In this document: in pieces, positions 54,598 to 62,697 of the stretch
How positions within the stretch are numbered: the stretch's first letter is position 1
Layout of the letters: every line of letters begins with the position of its first letter
Source: Alkalihalobacterium chitinilyticum
Lineage (GTDB): Bacteria > Bacillota > Bacilli > Bacillales > Bacillaceae_F
DNA: 64,000 nt
Direction: 5' to 3'
Assembly: GCF_029028005.1 (NCBI RefSeq)
Contig: NZ_JAOTPO010000002.1
Span: 248,001 to 312,000 of the forward strand
Program-made: the position numbers and the translations under genes
Notes under the pieces: model-generated
Told to the model about the DNA's origin: nothing
Seen by the model: the letters and a program-made list of their open reading frames with translations, nothing else
The model's database searches: none

Positions 54598-55455
54598 ATG
54601 CTTCAGAGTGATGTGTACCAAAGGATTGTAGATAGTCTCGACAAAATGAGTAAATCTCAGAAAAAGATCGCAAATTACATTATTAATAATACGGAAACGG
54701 CACCGTTTTTAACTGCTTCTAAATTAGCTAAAAATGCGGGAGTAGGCGAAGCAACAGTCATTCGCTTTGCCGTTTTTATTAACTATAAAGGATATCCAGA
54801 TTTTCAGCGACATTTACAAGACGCACTAAAGAGGAAATGGACATCAGCTGAAGTGTTTATGAAAACGACCGATGAAAAAGATGCACCTGAAAACTCTCTA
54901 AAAGAAGTGTTATCTGATGATATCCAAAATCTTAAGAATACATTACATCAAATCAGTCCTGAAAATTTTGAGCAAGCAGTACAAGAAATTAAGAAGGCAA
55001 ATCGAATTTATATCATTGCCTATCGAAGTGCAACGAGTTTAGGAATGTTTCTACAATTTTATTTAGATCTTATTTTACAAAATACAGAGATGATTAATCA
55101 ATCTGATGGGATGAGTGAACATTTATTAGATATAAAAAAAGATGATTTAGTCATCGGTTTTGGATTTTCTCGCTATACAAAGCGAACGGTTGAGGCACTA
55201 AAATATGTTAAGCAACGCGAGGCCAAAACAATTGTAATTACTGACCATCTGATGTCGCCACTTGTTCCATATGGGGATATAACACTTATTACAGCAACAG
55301 AGATCAATTCATTTATAGACTCATTTTCCGCACCATTCAGTGTGATAAGTGCACTGATCACTGCCGTCACACGTTCAGACCACGAAAAAGTTGAGAAACG
55401 TTTAAATCAACTTGAAGAGTTATGGGATAACTTCGATGTATTTTATGATGAATAA
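54598..55455 (+). CDS. RpiR-family transcriptional regulator (HTH + SIS)
   Basis: A 285-residue regulator. The N-terminal helix-turn-helix (about 1-75) has LDKMSKSQKKIANYIINNTE and LAKNAGVGEATVIRFAVFIN. The SIS domain (about 120-260) has RIYIIAYRSATSLGMFLQFY and DDLVIGFGFSRYTKRTVEAL. SIS domains bind phosphosugars or other phosphorylated ligands, though several RpiR proteins sense other metabolites. I prefer the ATG at 54598 (AGGG at a good distance) to the one at 54589, which overlaps the previous stop. It probably controls the coupled aminotransferase and itself. Confidence 0.9.
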   Translation: MLQSDVYQRIVDSLDKMSKSQKKIANYIINNTETAPFLTASKLAKNAGVGEATVIRFAVFINYKGYPDFQRHLQDALKRKWTSAEVFMKTTDEKDAPENSLKEVLSDDIQNLKNTLHQISPENFEQAVQEIKKANRIYIIAYRSATSLGMFLQFYLDLILQNTEMINQSDGMSEHLLDIKKDDLVIGFGFSRYTKRTVEALKYVKQREAKTIVITDHLMSPLVPYGDITLITATEINSFIDSFSAPFSVISALITAVTRSDHEKVEKRLNQLEELWDNFDVFYDE

Positions 55456-55460
55456 AGAAG

Positions 55461-55524
55461 AAGAGGCTGCTAGAAAGTTACTGTATGCTTGCATACACAG
55501 TACTTTTTAAACAGCCTCTTTCTT
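55461..55524 (+). terminator. Terminator of the aminotransferase-rpiR operon
   Basis: A long interrupted hairpin (AAGAGGCTG at 55461-55469 with CAGCCTCTT at 55512-55520, inner ACTGTATGC with GCATACACAGT) is followed by TCTTA. Confidence 0.8.
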
Positions 55525-55534
55525 ATGAAAAGAT

Positions 55535-55838
55535 AAGAAAGTATAAAATTCGAAGATGTCAAGCTTCAGGTGCCATCAACTCGAGGTCGCTTCGGTCCAC
55601 CAAACGTGTCTAAAGGGCAAGACACTAATGGCTGGCCCTCCAGCGCTTGTCGCCGATAAGCAGGCACCTTGCGCTTTTCTTTGTCTAGCTTCAGCTTCAG
55701 CGCCCAGCGACTAGCGAGACTTCGCCCTCCTCCTTACGATAAGTCAACATCGGCTCACTAGCGATCACCGTGTTTCCTTTATCTCATACGGTGGGCTCCA
55801 GTCCGAACGTCGCTAAACAGGGCGCTTGCGCTTTTCTT
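55535..55838. repeat. Mosaic 3'-UTR repeat, copy B
   Basis: About 304 bp. It has the same 26-bp leader as copy A (55535-55560), then a module from AGCTTCAGGTGCC to GGCACCTTGCGCTTTTC, and a second, different module from GTCTAGCTTCAGC (AGCGCCC...) to GGGCGCTTGCGCTTTTCTTA. Each module is bounded by its own inverted repeat. The element ends 2 bp from the TRAP permease stop codon. Confidence 0.88.
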
Positions 55839-55840
55839 AT

Positions 55841-57790
55841 TTATGATTGAGTGTTCGTAACTGTTGTTTTCTTACGAAGTGTTTGTATAACAGTAATCGC
55901 AGCGAGAAGTCCGATACCACCGAATGAAACCATTAAGTTTCCAGGGTAGATAAGCATAATTCCAGCAACAAATAGTGCAAGTCTTTCAATAAGCTTTGGA
56001 TTTGTAATATAGTAATTCATCATACCGGCACTAATGGCCATCATCCCAATAAAGGCGGTCACTAATGGCGGTAATAATGTCGTAAATGTAGCATCTTGTA
56101 ACACAAGGACAGGATTATAAACAAAGGCGTAAGGTATGATAAACGCCGCGATAGCAAGCTTTAAGGCGGTCACCCCGGACTTCATTGGATTCGCTCTGGC
56201 AATACCGGCTCCAGCATAGGCAGCTAGACAAACTGGAGGTGTAATATCAGCAACGATTCCGAAGTAAAAGACAAACATATGGGCAGCAATATCCGGTACT
56301 CCAAACATGATTAGAGCCGGTGCAGCCATCGATGCCGTTACTACGTAGTTTGCAGTCGTTGGAAGGCCCATCCCAAGTAAAATACATGCTAACATCGTAA
56401 AGAATAGTATTAAGAAAAATGATCCGCCAGCAAGGTCTAAAATACCACCAGCAATTTTACCGCCAAGTCCAGTCATTGTTACGATACCAACGACGATTCC
56501 TGCACTAGCACAGGCTGCAATTACAGGAAGGGCGACGCGGGCACCTTGTTCTAATACGTAAAGTATTTTCCAGAAGCCAAGTCGAGTATCTTTGCGGAAA
56601 AAGCTGACAATAAATGCGGTTGCTATACCAGCAAGTCCGGCAAATGTCGGCGTATAGCCGGCTAATAAGATACCGATAATGGCGACTAGCGGTAATATCA
56701 AGTCCAGCTTTTTTAATAAACCTTTAATAGGTGGAAGTTGTTCTTTTGGTAATCCTAAAATATTGTGTTTCTTAGCTTCAAAGTGAACACCCATCATAAC
56801 ACCAGAGAAATATAATAGTGCGGGAATAATTGCTATAATAATAATTTGACTATACGGCGTACCTGTATATTCAGCCATAATAAATGCAGCCGCACCCATT
56901 ATTGGCGGCATAATTTGCCCGCCTGTAGAAGCACTAGCTTCTGATGCTGCAGCAAATTCTGGTCTAAAACCAGCACGTTTCATCATCGGAATTGTAAATG
57001 AACCAGAGGCAACGGTATTCGCTACACTACTACCAGTAACCATACCTTGAAGTGCACTGGCTGTTACTGCAGCTTTTCCGGTTCCACCTGTATATTTACC
57101 TGTAGCTCTAAATGCTAAATCATTGAAGAATTTCCCAATTCCTGTATGAACAAGCATGACCCCGAAAAATAAGAATAAAAAGATAAACGTAGATGAAATT
57201 TGAATTGGTGTACCGAAAATCGCACTTGAGCTAAAATACATTCTTACCGATAAAACAGACCAATCAAATCCTGCGTGCCCAAAATGAGGAATTCCCTGCC
57301 CCCATACACCATAAGCAAGTGCAGCTGAAGCAATAATGACAATTGGTAATCCAACAGCACGCCTAGTTCCTTCAAGGACTAATACAATCCCTAGCGTAGC
57401 AACGATAATGTCAATCGTTTCAAACCCAAAGACTATGGCTCGAGTTGTTAAGCGTTCGTAGTTCCATACGAGATAAAAGTTTACGTACAAGGCCAGTCCT
57501 GCAAGGACAATGTCGTACCAAGCAACTCCAGGTCGTTGAATTAATGTTCGTTTTACAGGGTAAAGAAGAAAGATTAGAGCAAGACCGGCACCAACATGAA
57601 TAGCTCCTTGTATCATCGAACGATAAGGACCGACGAAGGCAGTATATAAATGGAAGAACGTCATTGAAATGGCAATAACTGCTACAATCCAACCCCATTT
57701 GCCAAGAGCTTGCCTATAAGCTGATTCTTTATCATATTTAGCCAGAAGTTCTTGTTCTTTTTCTAACTCTTTATTGTTATTTTCTGCCAA
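55841..57790 (-). CDS. TRAP transporter fused permease (TAXI type, DctQM fusion)
   Basis: The 649-residue membrane protein fuses the small (4-helix) and large (12-helix) TRAP subunits. Motifs include HVGAGLALIFLLYPVKRTLI, then GTGKAAVTASALQGMVTGSS, EASASTGGQIMPPIMGAAAF and GMGLPTTANYVVTASMAAPA. It imports a carboxylate or related solute with an ion gradient. I place the start at a TTG at 57790, where AAGGTGG lies 8 nt upstream; the ATG at 57865 is inside a palindrome region and has no ribosome site. The partner binding protein is encoded just upstream. Confidence 0.88.
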   Translation of the reverse strand: MAENNNKELEKEQELLAKYDKESAYRQALGKWGWIVAVIAISMTFFHLYTAFVGPYRSMIQGAIHVGAGLALIFLLYPVKRTLIQRPGVAWYDIVLAGLALYVNFYLVWNYERLTTRAIVFGFETIDIIVATLGIVLVLEGTRRAVGLPIVIIASAALAYGVWGQGIPHFGHAGFDWSVLSVRMYFSSSAIFGTPIQISSTFIFLFLFFGVMLVHTGIGKFFNDLAFRATGKYTGGTGKAAVTASALQGMVTGSSVANTVASGSFTIPMMKRAGFRPEFAAASEASASTGGQIMPPIMGAAAFIMAEYTGTPYSQIIIIAIIPALLYFSGVMMGVHFEAKKHNILGLPKEQLPPIKGLLKKLDLILPLVAIIGILLAGYTPTFAGLAGIATAFIVSFFRKDTRLGFWKILYVLEQGARVALPVIAACASAGIVVGIVTMTGLGGKIAGGILDLAGGSFFLILFFTMLACILLGMGLPTTANYVVTASMAAPALIMFGVPDIAAHMFVFYFGIVADITPPVCLAAYAGAGIARANPMKSGVTALKLAIAAFIIPYAFVYNPVLVLQDATFTTLLPPLVTAFIGMMAISAGMMNYYITNPKLIERLALFVAGIMLIYPGNLMVSFGGIGLLAAITVIQTLRKKTTVTNTQS

Positions 57791-57814
57791 GGAAGTCACC
57801 ACCTTATAAATAAA

Positions 57815-57859
57815 TTTCTCGACGAAAGGGTAGGAACGTTCCTGCCTTTTCGTCGAGAA
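57815..57859. other. 45-bp palindrome in the TRAP permease leader
   Basis: An almost perfect palindrome centred on GGAACGTTCC (57832-57841), with outer arms TTTCTCGACGAAA and TTTCGTCGAGAA. It lies 25 bp before the TTG start of the permease gene. It could be an mRNA hairpin tuning permease expression or an operator. Confidence 0.7.
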
Positions 57860-57953
57860 TTTCATGATATTGTCGAGTAAGAAAAATAAAGTGAAACTTT
57901 TCTTAGTAGTTTCCTCATTTTCAATAAGTATTATTAAAGATTTAAAGCCAAGA

Positions 57954-57989
57954 AGGAGGATGACACCGTTTGATTTGTGTCATCCTCTT
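57954..57989 (-). terminator. Intra-operon hairpin after the TAXI gene
   Basis: GAGGATGACAC (57956-57966) pairs perfectly with GTGTCATCCTC (57977-57987). Read leftward the following sequence is CTTCTTGG, a weak T run, so partial read-through to the permease gene is likely. Confidence 0.7.
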
Positions 57990-58004
57990 TCAGGGCATTT
58001 GTTA

Positions 58005-59030
58005 TTAGTTTAACCCAGCTTCTTCAAAGTAACGCTCAGTACCTGGGTGAAGCGGTAAACCTTCAGCTCCATTTAATGCATTTTCTTTTGTTAAATGTTG
58101 TCCTTGCGCGTGTGTAATGTCTCCAGCATTTTCAAATAATGCTTTTGTAATTTCATAACCTAATTCCTCGCTAATTTGCGAAGTTGAACCAACTAATACA
58201 GCATAAGCTGTAACAGTTTGTACAGACTCATTTAAGAATGGATATGCATCAGCAGGGATTTCATATCCTAAGTAACCACTGTCAGCTTCAATTTGAGCTA
58301 GTTGCTCATCATCAATTGAAAGAATTTTAACATCACGTTGAATAGCTAATTCCTCAACAGCAGAAGCAGGTAATCCTAAAAGACCGAATGATGCATCAAT
58401 TTGTCCGTTTTGTAGACGATCTCTTGCGTCCCCAAAACCTTCTTCAAATGAGTCATAGTCTCCATCTTCGATACCGTAAGCTGCAAGAATTGCTTTAGCT
58501 GCCGCTTGTGTACCACTACCAGGAGGTCCAATGGCAACACGTTTTCCTTCTAGGTCTGCAATTGAATCAATCCCAGTTCCATCAACCGTAATAATTTGCA
58601 TTACTTCAGGATAGATGTGTCCCATGAAACCGAAGTTTTCAACGTTCATACCTTCAAATTCACCTTGACCATTTAAAGCATCAAGTGCTGGAAGGTGAAC
58701 CGTCATTCCAAGTTGAATTTCTCCTCGAGCGATACGAGCTAAGTTATCAACACTAGCTCCTGTTTCAATGGCACTTACATTAAATCCTTCAACATCAACA
58801 TTCGCATTTAGTACTGTTGCGATTTCAGTACCAAGTGGATAGTATGTACCACCTGTACTACCTGTTCCTAGTTGTAAATCTGTTCTGAAGTCTTCTGTAA
58901 CTTCTGGTGTATCTTCAGCTGCACCTTCTCCAGCTCCTTCTCCACCTTCGTCTGCTGCTCCACATGCTGCAAAAACTAACATGGCTAACAGAGTCACAAA
59001 TAGAAATAGCATTTTTTTCATTTGCATCAT
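58005..59030 (-). CDS. TAXI-family TRAP solute-binding lipoprotein
   Basis: The receptor of the TRAP system, 341 residues from the ATG at 59030 (GGGGG 7 nt upstream). The signal peptide ends in VFAACGA. The mature part has an acidic linker, then LGTGSTGGTYYPLGTEIATV, the TAXI hallmark, later DLEGKRVAIGPPGSGTQAAA and LHPGTERYFEEAG. TAXI proteins mostly bind small acids such as glutamate or 2-oxoglutarate; this ligand is unknown. It shares its family with the orphan protein at 38302. Confidence 0.93.
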   Translation of the reverse strand: MMQMKKMLFLFVTLLAMLVFAACGAADEGGEGAGEGAAEDTPEVTEDFRTDLQLGTGSTGGTYYPLGTEIATVLNANVDVEGFNVSAIETGASVDNLARIARGEIQLGMTVHLPALDALNGQGEFEGMNVENFGFMGHIYPEVMQIITVDGTGIDSIADLEGKRVAIGPPGSGTQAAAKAILAAYGIEDGDYDSFEEGFGDARDRLQNGQIDASFGLLGLPASAVEELAIQRDVKILSIDDEQLAQIEADSGYLGYEIPADAYPFLNESVQTVTAYAVLVGSTSQISEELGYEITKALFENAGDITHAQGQHLTKENALNGAEGLPLHPGTERYFEEAGLN

Positions 59031-59220
59031 AGAAAAGCCCCCTTTTATAATATTTAGCAAATCATTAATAATATATATATATGATGGGTATTCTGTCAAA
59101 TTTCTTTAGAATTACTAAATTTAAGGAATTTTTAGAAAATTATATATTTATAGCAATAAATGCCTTGTTTTAGCTTAAAACAGGTACTGGTTATATAAAT
59201 AGAGTGTTTCAAAATCATAA

Positions 59221-59260
59221 CAATAAAAAATACGGTAGAAATTATACTACCGTATTTTAA
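59221..59260 (-). terminator. Terminator of the GerMN gene
   Basis: AAAATACGGTAG (59227-59238) pairs perfectly with CTACCGTATTTT (59247-59258). Read leftward a T run follows. It can work in both directions. Confidence 0.88.
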
Positions 59261-59269
59261 AGTCACTAT

Positions 59270-59932
59270 TTATTCATTTAATTTCTCAATTTGGTTCGGA
59301 TCCATAGCTTGAATTGGGACATTAGTATCTATATGTCCAAATAACATATCTCTAATTTCACCTTCGATTAATATTTGTGTTTCATTATAGCCAAATTGCT
59401 TCATAAGAAGTGCTACTTGCTGAAGTAACATTTGTTCAGGACCTGACCCTACATTGGTCTCAAGAAACTCTTTTGAAAATGAAACGTGAGCGACCCCGTC
59501 CACTTCTGTCACATAATCTACTTTAACGGTAGATGGTACTAATGAGACTAGTTCCTGGTTCGAAGGGCCGGCAATCCAAGCTTCTAGCGTTTTAACAGAA
59601 ACTTCGTCTTTTGCAGCTTCAACTGTCGTCTCTACTTTATACATATCCTCAACTTGAGTATCAGCAAAATATAATTCAACTGGATGAAATGTTTCTTCTG
59701 TTACTGCTTCTGTAGTTTCCTCATCATTTGTTTCCTGATCTTCTGTAACGGGTTCAACTACTACTTCTTCTTCAGCTGCTATTTCTTCTTGTTCAATTAG
59801 TTCTTCATTGTGATCTGAGTCAATTCCACTGCCGCTTTCCTCAGGCTCAACCGGACCTTCACCTTGTCCACAAGCTGTTAAAACGAGTGCAGTAAGGATC
59901 GATACAAGCAATAATTGTAATGACTTTTTCAT
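59270..59932 (-). CDS. GerMN-domain lipoprotein
   Basis: A 220-residue surface lipoprotein with lipobox VLTACGQ, a long Glu/Thr-rich linker (about 22-95), and one GerMN domain (about 98-215; PVELYFADTQVEDMY, TLEAWIAGPSNQELVSLVPS, GVAHVSFSKEFLET). GerMN domains occur in spore germination protein GerM and in other surface proteins, where they are thought to bind cell-wall components. Unlike GerM it has a single domain. Confidence 0.9.
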   Translation of the reverse strand: MKKSLQLLLVSILTALVLTACGQGEGPVEPEESGSGIDSDHNEELIEQEEIAAEEEVVVEPVTEDQETNDEETTEAVTEETFHPVELYFADTQVEDMYKVETTVEAAKDEVSVKTLEAWIAGPSNQELVSLVPSTVKVDYVTEVDGVAHVSFSKEFLETNVGSGPEQMLLQQVALLMKQFGYNETQILIEGEIRDMLFGHIDTNVPIQAMDPNQIEKLNE

Positions 59933-60157
59933 GTAAATCCCCCTAGTTATTAGAAGTAAGTAGAGTAAATCCTGGTTTACTACTTCTGATACATTGACTT
60001 TGTTAGTCCATAAATAAAGCCAATTTTTCTCTATTTTACAATAAAGGGGCTAAAATTCAATCCTTTTATTCGAACAAATCCAAATGTTTTGGGGCACAGT
60101 ATTTTTTATGCTTTATGCAATTGATATGTAGCGCTGGGCACAAGTGCTTAGAATTTA

Positions 60158-60316
60158 CTAGTTTTGAAAAAGAGGAAATACGTATTGAACAAGAAACCAA
60201 AGAAACCCAAAAAAGATAACAATATAAGCAAAGTATTTAATGAAAGTGGCGACAACCATACTAGCATTTTCTTTTTTCTCAATGTTTCTCTTTTGTACAT
60301 CAACATTTTTATTCAT
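60158..60316 (-). CDS. Small membrane protein, 52 aa
   Basis: From the ATG at 60316 the product begins MNKNVDVQKRNIEKKENASM with a charged N-terminus. A single hydrophobic segment follows (FAYIVIFFGFLWFLVQYVF), ending PLFQN. GGAGGG lies 6 nt before this ATG; an adjacent ATG at 60319 is closer to it. The good ribosome site and clear one-helix design argue that it is real. No function known to me. Confidence 0.65.
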   Translation of the reverse strand: MNKNVDVQKRNIEKKENASMVVATFIKYFAYIVIFFGFLWFLVQYVFPLFQN

Positions 60317-60512
60317 CATAATCCCTCCAAGCTCTTTTAATGCTTACTAAGCTTGTTACCCCATAAAAGACAGTATAAAACAAATCTTAATACATATCGT
60401 AGAATGGTTTAAATTATTTTATAAAGAGAAATATAGTGGTAAGTTGCTAAATCTATCCGTATAAGTGATATAATGGTTATTGTTATTACTATTTTTCATA
60501 TGGGGTGAGAAT

Positions 60513-61598
60513 ATGCCTCGTGGCAAATTTTTCTACTTTTGTTATGGAGTTATTTTAGTTTTTTTAATTATCTTCTTAGGGTCGAAAGTACAATTTATTT
60601 TTAGACCGATTGTGGTCCTTGTACAGACATTATTTGCACCCATTATTATTGCAGGTGTGTTGTATTATTTGTCTCGTCCGTTTGTCAACTTACTGTCGAG
60701 ATGGATACCAAGAGGAATTTCAATATTAATTTTATACTTAAGTGCCATTTCTATTGTCACAATACTCGTATTATTAATTGGTCCTGAACTACAGCGTCAG
60801 TTTAACAGCTTAGTACGAAATATGCCTTTATTTGTTAACGAAATCCGAGATCTCCTTATTCTTTTACAAGAAAATGAATGGGTTGCAAGGTTTCAGCAAA
60901 ATGAAAATTATACGGTAGAAGAATTAACTTCAAGATTGGCTGAATACTTAAATGAGATTGTTGCAGCTATTGGAACAAATGTCGCTGCTTTTATCGGATT
61001 TATTACGAACATCCTAATAATTATGATCATTATACCGTTTGTATTGTTCTATATGTTAAAAGAAGGAGAGAAGGCACCACAACAAGTGTTACGTTTATTA
61101 CCTGGGAAGCAGCAACAGGAAGGGCGACACATTTTAAGTGATATGGACACGGCATTGAGTTCTTATATACAAGGGCAGATTATAGTTAGTATTTGTGTTG
61201 GGGTGTTATGTTATATTGGTTTTCTCATTATCGGGATTGATTATCCGCTTGTGTTAGCATTAATTGCCATGTTCACCAATGTTATTCCTTTTGTTGGACC
61301 TTGGATTGGAACAATACCGAGTGTTATTGTAGCCATTTTTCATTCACCTTTAATGGTATTCCTCGTTATTATCGTCATTGTAATAGTTCAACAAGTGGAA
61401 AGTAATTTAATCTCACCGCAAGTTATGGGCAGAAAATTGTCCGTCCATCCGCTAACGATTATATTACTTTTATTAGTGGCTAGTCGTTTTGCTGGCTTAT
61501 TAGGATTAATATTAGCTGTACCAACCTACGCAGTCGGAAAAGTAATTGTCAGTCATACTTACCGATTATGGAAGCTGAAAAGGTATCCGATTGAGTAA
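60513..61598 (+). CDS. AI-2E/PerM family transporter
   Basis: A 361-residue membrane protein with about eight hydrophobic segments. It has the family pattern PIIIAGVLYYLSRPFVNLLS near the N-terminus and IGIDYPLVLALIAMFTNVIP, PFVGPWIGTIPSVI and QQVESNLISPQVMGRKLSVH in the C-terminal half. Members export diverse small molecules or act as Na+/H+ antiporters in halophiles and alkaliphiles; the substrate is open. The ATG at 60513 has GGGGTGAG upstream. Confidence 0.9.
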   Translation: MPRGKFFYFCYGVILVFLIIFLGSKVQFIFRPIVVLVQTLFAPIIIAGVLYYLSRPFVNLLSRWIPRGISILILYLSAISIVTILVLLIGPELQRQFNSLVRNMPLFVNEIRDLLILLQENEWVARFQQNENYTVEELTSRLAEYLNEIVAAIGTNVAAFIGFITNILIIMIIIPFVLFYMLKEGEKAPQQVLRLLPGKQQQEGRHILSDMDTALSSYIQGQIIVSICVGVLCYIGFLIIGIDYPLVLALIAMFTNVIPFVGPWIGTIPSVIVAIFHSPLMVFLVIIVIVIVQQVESNLISPQVMGRKLSVHPLTIILLLLVASRFAGLLGLILAVPTYAVGKVIVSHTYRLWKLKRYPIE

Positions 61599-61647
61599 AG
61601 AGATACTACGTGGTAAAATAATCTAATTCTAACGGTGAGGTGATTTC

Positions 61648-62016
61648 ATGTCATACGAAGTTGATGGTATCAAACAGGTTGAATTTAATGAATTGCAGGA
61701 AATTATAAATGAAGGAAAGTCAGAACCAATCGTTATTGATGTTCGTGAACCCGAAGAATATGTGGAAGGGCATATCGCAAATATTCCTCTGATTCCGATG
61801 CATAACTTACCAGCTTTAATAGATGAATTTGACAAGGAGAAAGAGTATCTTTTCGTTTGCCGCAGCGGCAATAGAAGTCAAAATGTAGCGCACTTTTTTA
61901 AAGATCGCGGTTTTGAAAAAGTATCTAATTATGCAGGTGGAATGCTTGCTTGGCAAGGTGAGCTTGCAACAGGAATGGAACGTGTCGTCTCTGATGTGAA
62001 AGAACTATATAAATAA
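61648..62016 (+). CDS. Rhodanese-like sulfurtransferase
   Basis: A 122-residue single-domain rhodanese with VIDVREPEEYVEGHIANIPL and the active loop CRSGNRS starting at Cys71, followed by GMLAWQGEL. It moves sulfane sulfur between thiols. GTGAGGTG precedes the ATG. It lies 49 bp after the AI-2E gene and may share its transcript. A terminator follows. Confidence 0.93.
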   Translation: MSYEVDGIKQVEFNELQEIINEGKSEPIVIDVREPEEYVEGHIANIPLIPMHNLPALIDEFDKEKEYLFVCRSGNRSQNVAHFFKDRGFEKVSNYAGGMLAWQGELATGMERVVSDVKELYK

Positions 62017-62024
62017 TAAAGAAG

Positions 62025-62056
62025 AAGGATGACATATAGGAGTCATCCTTTCTTTA
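62025..62056 (+). terminator. Terminator of the rhodanese gene
   Basis: AAGGATGAC (62025-62033) pairs with GTCATCCTT (62042-62050), followed by TCTTTATT. Confidence 0.85.
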
Positions 62057-62068
62057 TTGTCTATTGGC

Positions 62069-62200
62069 TTACAGGTGATCTGTCTTTTTAGAGTATTGTC
62101 TTTTACCGTGTTCTGCATTTTTCTCACGTAGGGTGTTCTTTTGTTGTCGTTTGGCATTGTTATCTTTTTTCTTTTTATCATCGTCTTTTGTCACAGACAT
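62069..62200 (-). CDS. Small basic protein of the DUF3941 type, 43 aa
   Basis: This short, highly charged protein begins MSVTKDDDKKKKDNNAKRQQ and ends GKRQYSKKTDHL. The pattern matches the small DUF3941 proteins found across Bacillus, whose function is unknown. GGGAGTG lies 7 nt before the ATG. It is convergent with the rhodanese gene and probably shares the terminator at 62025-62056. Confidence 0.75.
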   Translation of the reverse strand: MSVTKDDDKKKKDNNAKRQQKNTLREKNAEHGKRQYSKKTDHL

Positions 62201-62323
62201 TTAATTCACTCCCTCAATATTGATTCTTTTTTATTGTATCCACGCGATATGAATTCATCCGAATGTTTAACGATTCATCGTGTGGGTATTAGAAAAGTAA
62301 TAAATCACTAGGAGGGATCATTA

Positions 62324-62599
62324 ATGATTGGAAAGGTTATGACGACAGCAGTAGCAGCAGGTGCAATAGGAACAGTCATCTACGCATTAAACGATAAAAG
62401 TAAACGAGACAAGGCTAAAAATAAGCTGCAGAAAAAACGGTCTGCAAACTCAGTTGAGATTGATAAAAATGCCGGACACCCAGACCCTTATGATATAAAT
62501 GATAACACGATGGTAAGTGAAGGAGCCTTATATGCGGTGCAACGGTACAATGAAGAAGTTGATGATTATAAAAAGAAAAAGCGTTCCCACCATAATTAG
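62324..62599 (+). CDS. Small hypothetical protein, 91 aa
   Basis: An N-terminal hydrophobic stretch (MIGKVMTTAVAAGAIGTVIY) of YtxH-like type is followed by a basic region (KSKRDKAKNKLQKKRS) and a polar tail (YDINDNTMVSEGALYAVQRY). AGGAGGG lies 8 nt before the ATG. It is probably membrane-associated. I cannot assign a function. Confidence 0.7.
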   Translation: MIGKVMTTAVAAGAIGTVIYALNDKSKRDKAKNKLQKKRSANSVEIDKNAGHPDPYDINDNTMVSEGALYAVQRYNEEVDDYKKKKRSHHN

Positions 62600-62624
62600 A
62601 GCTGAGTGATTTCAGCTCTTTTTG
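62597..62624 (+). terminator. Terminator of the 91-aa gene
   Basis: GAGCTGA (62599-62605) pairs with TCAGCTC (62612-62618), followed by TTTTTG. The stem begins at the stop codon. Confidence 0.85.
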
Positions 62625-62697
62625 TTTCTCCTTTCGATTGAGATGCGGTAAAATGAATGAAAGTATATTAGAATAAATTTTCTAAATGGAGGTTACC

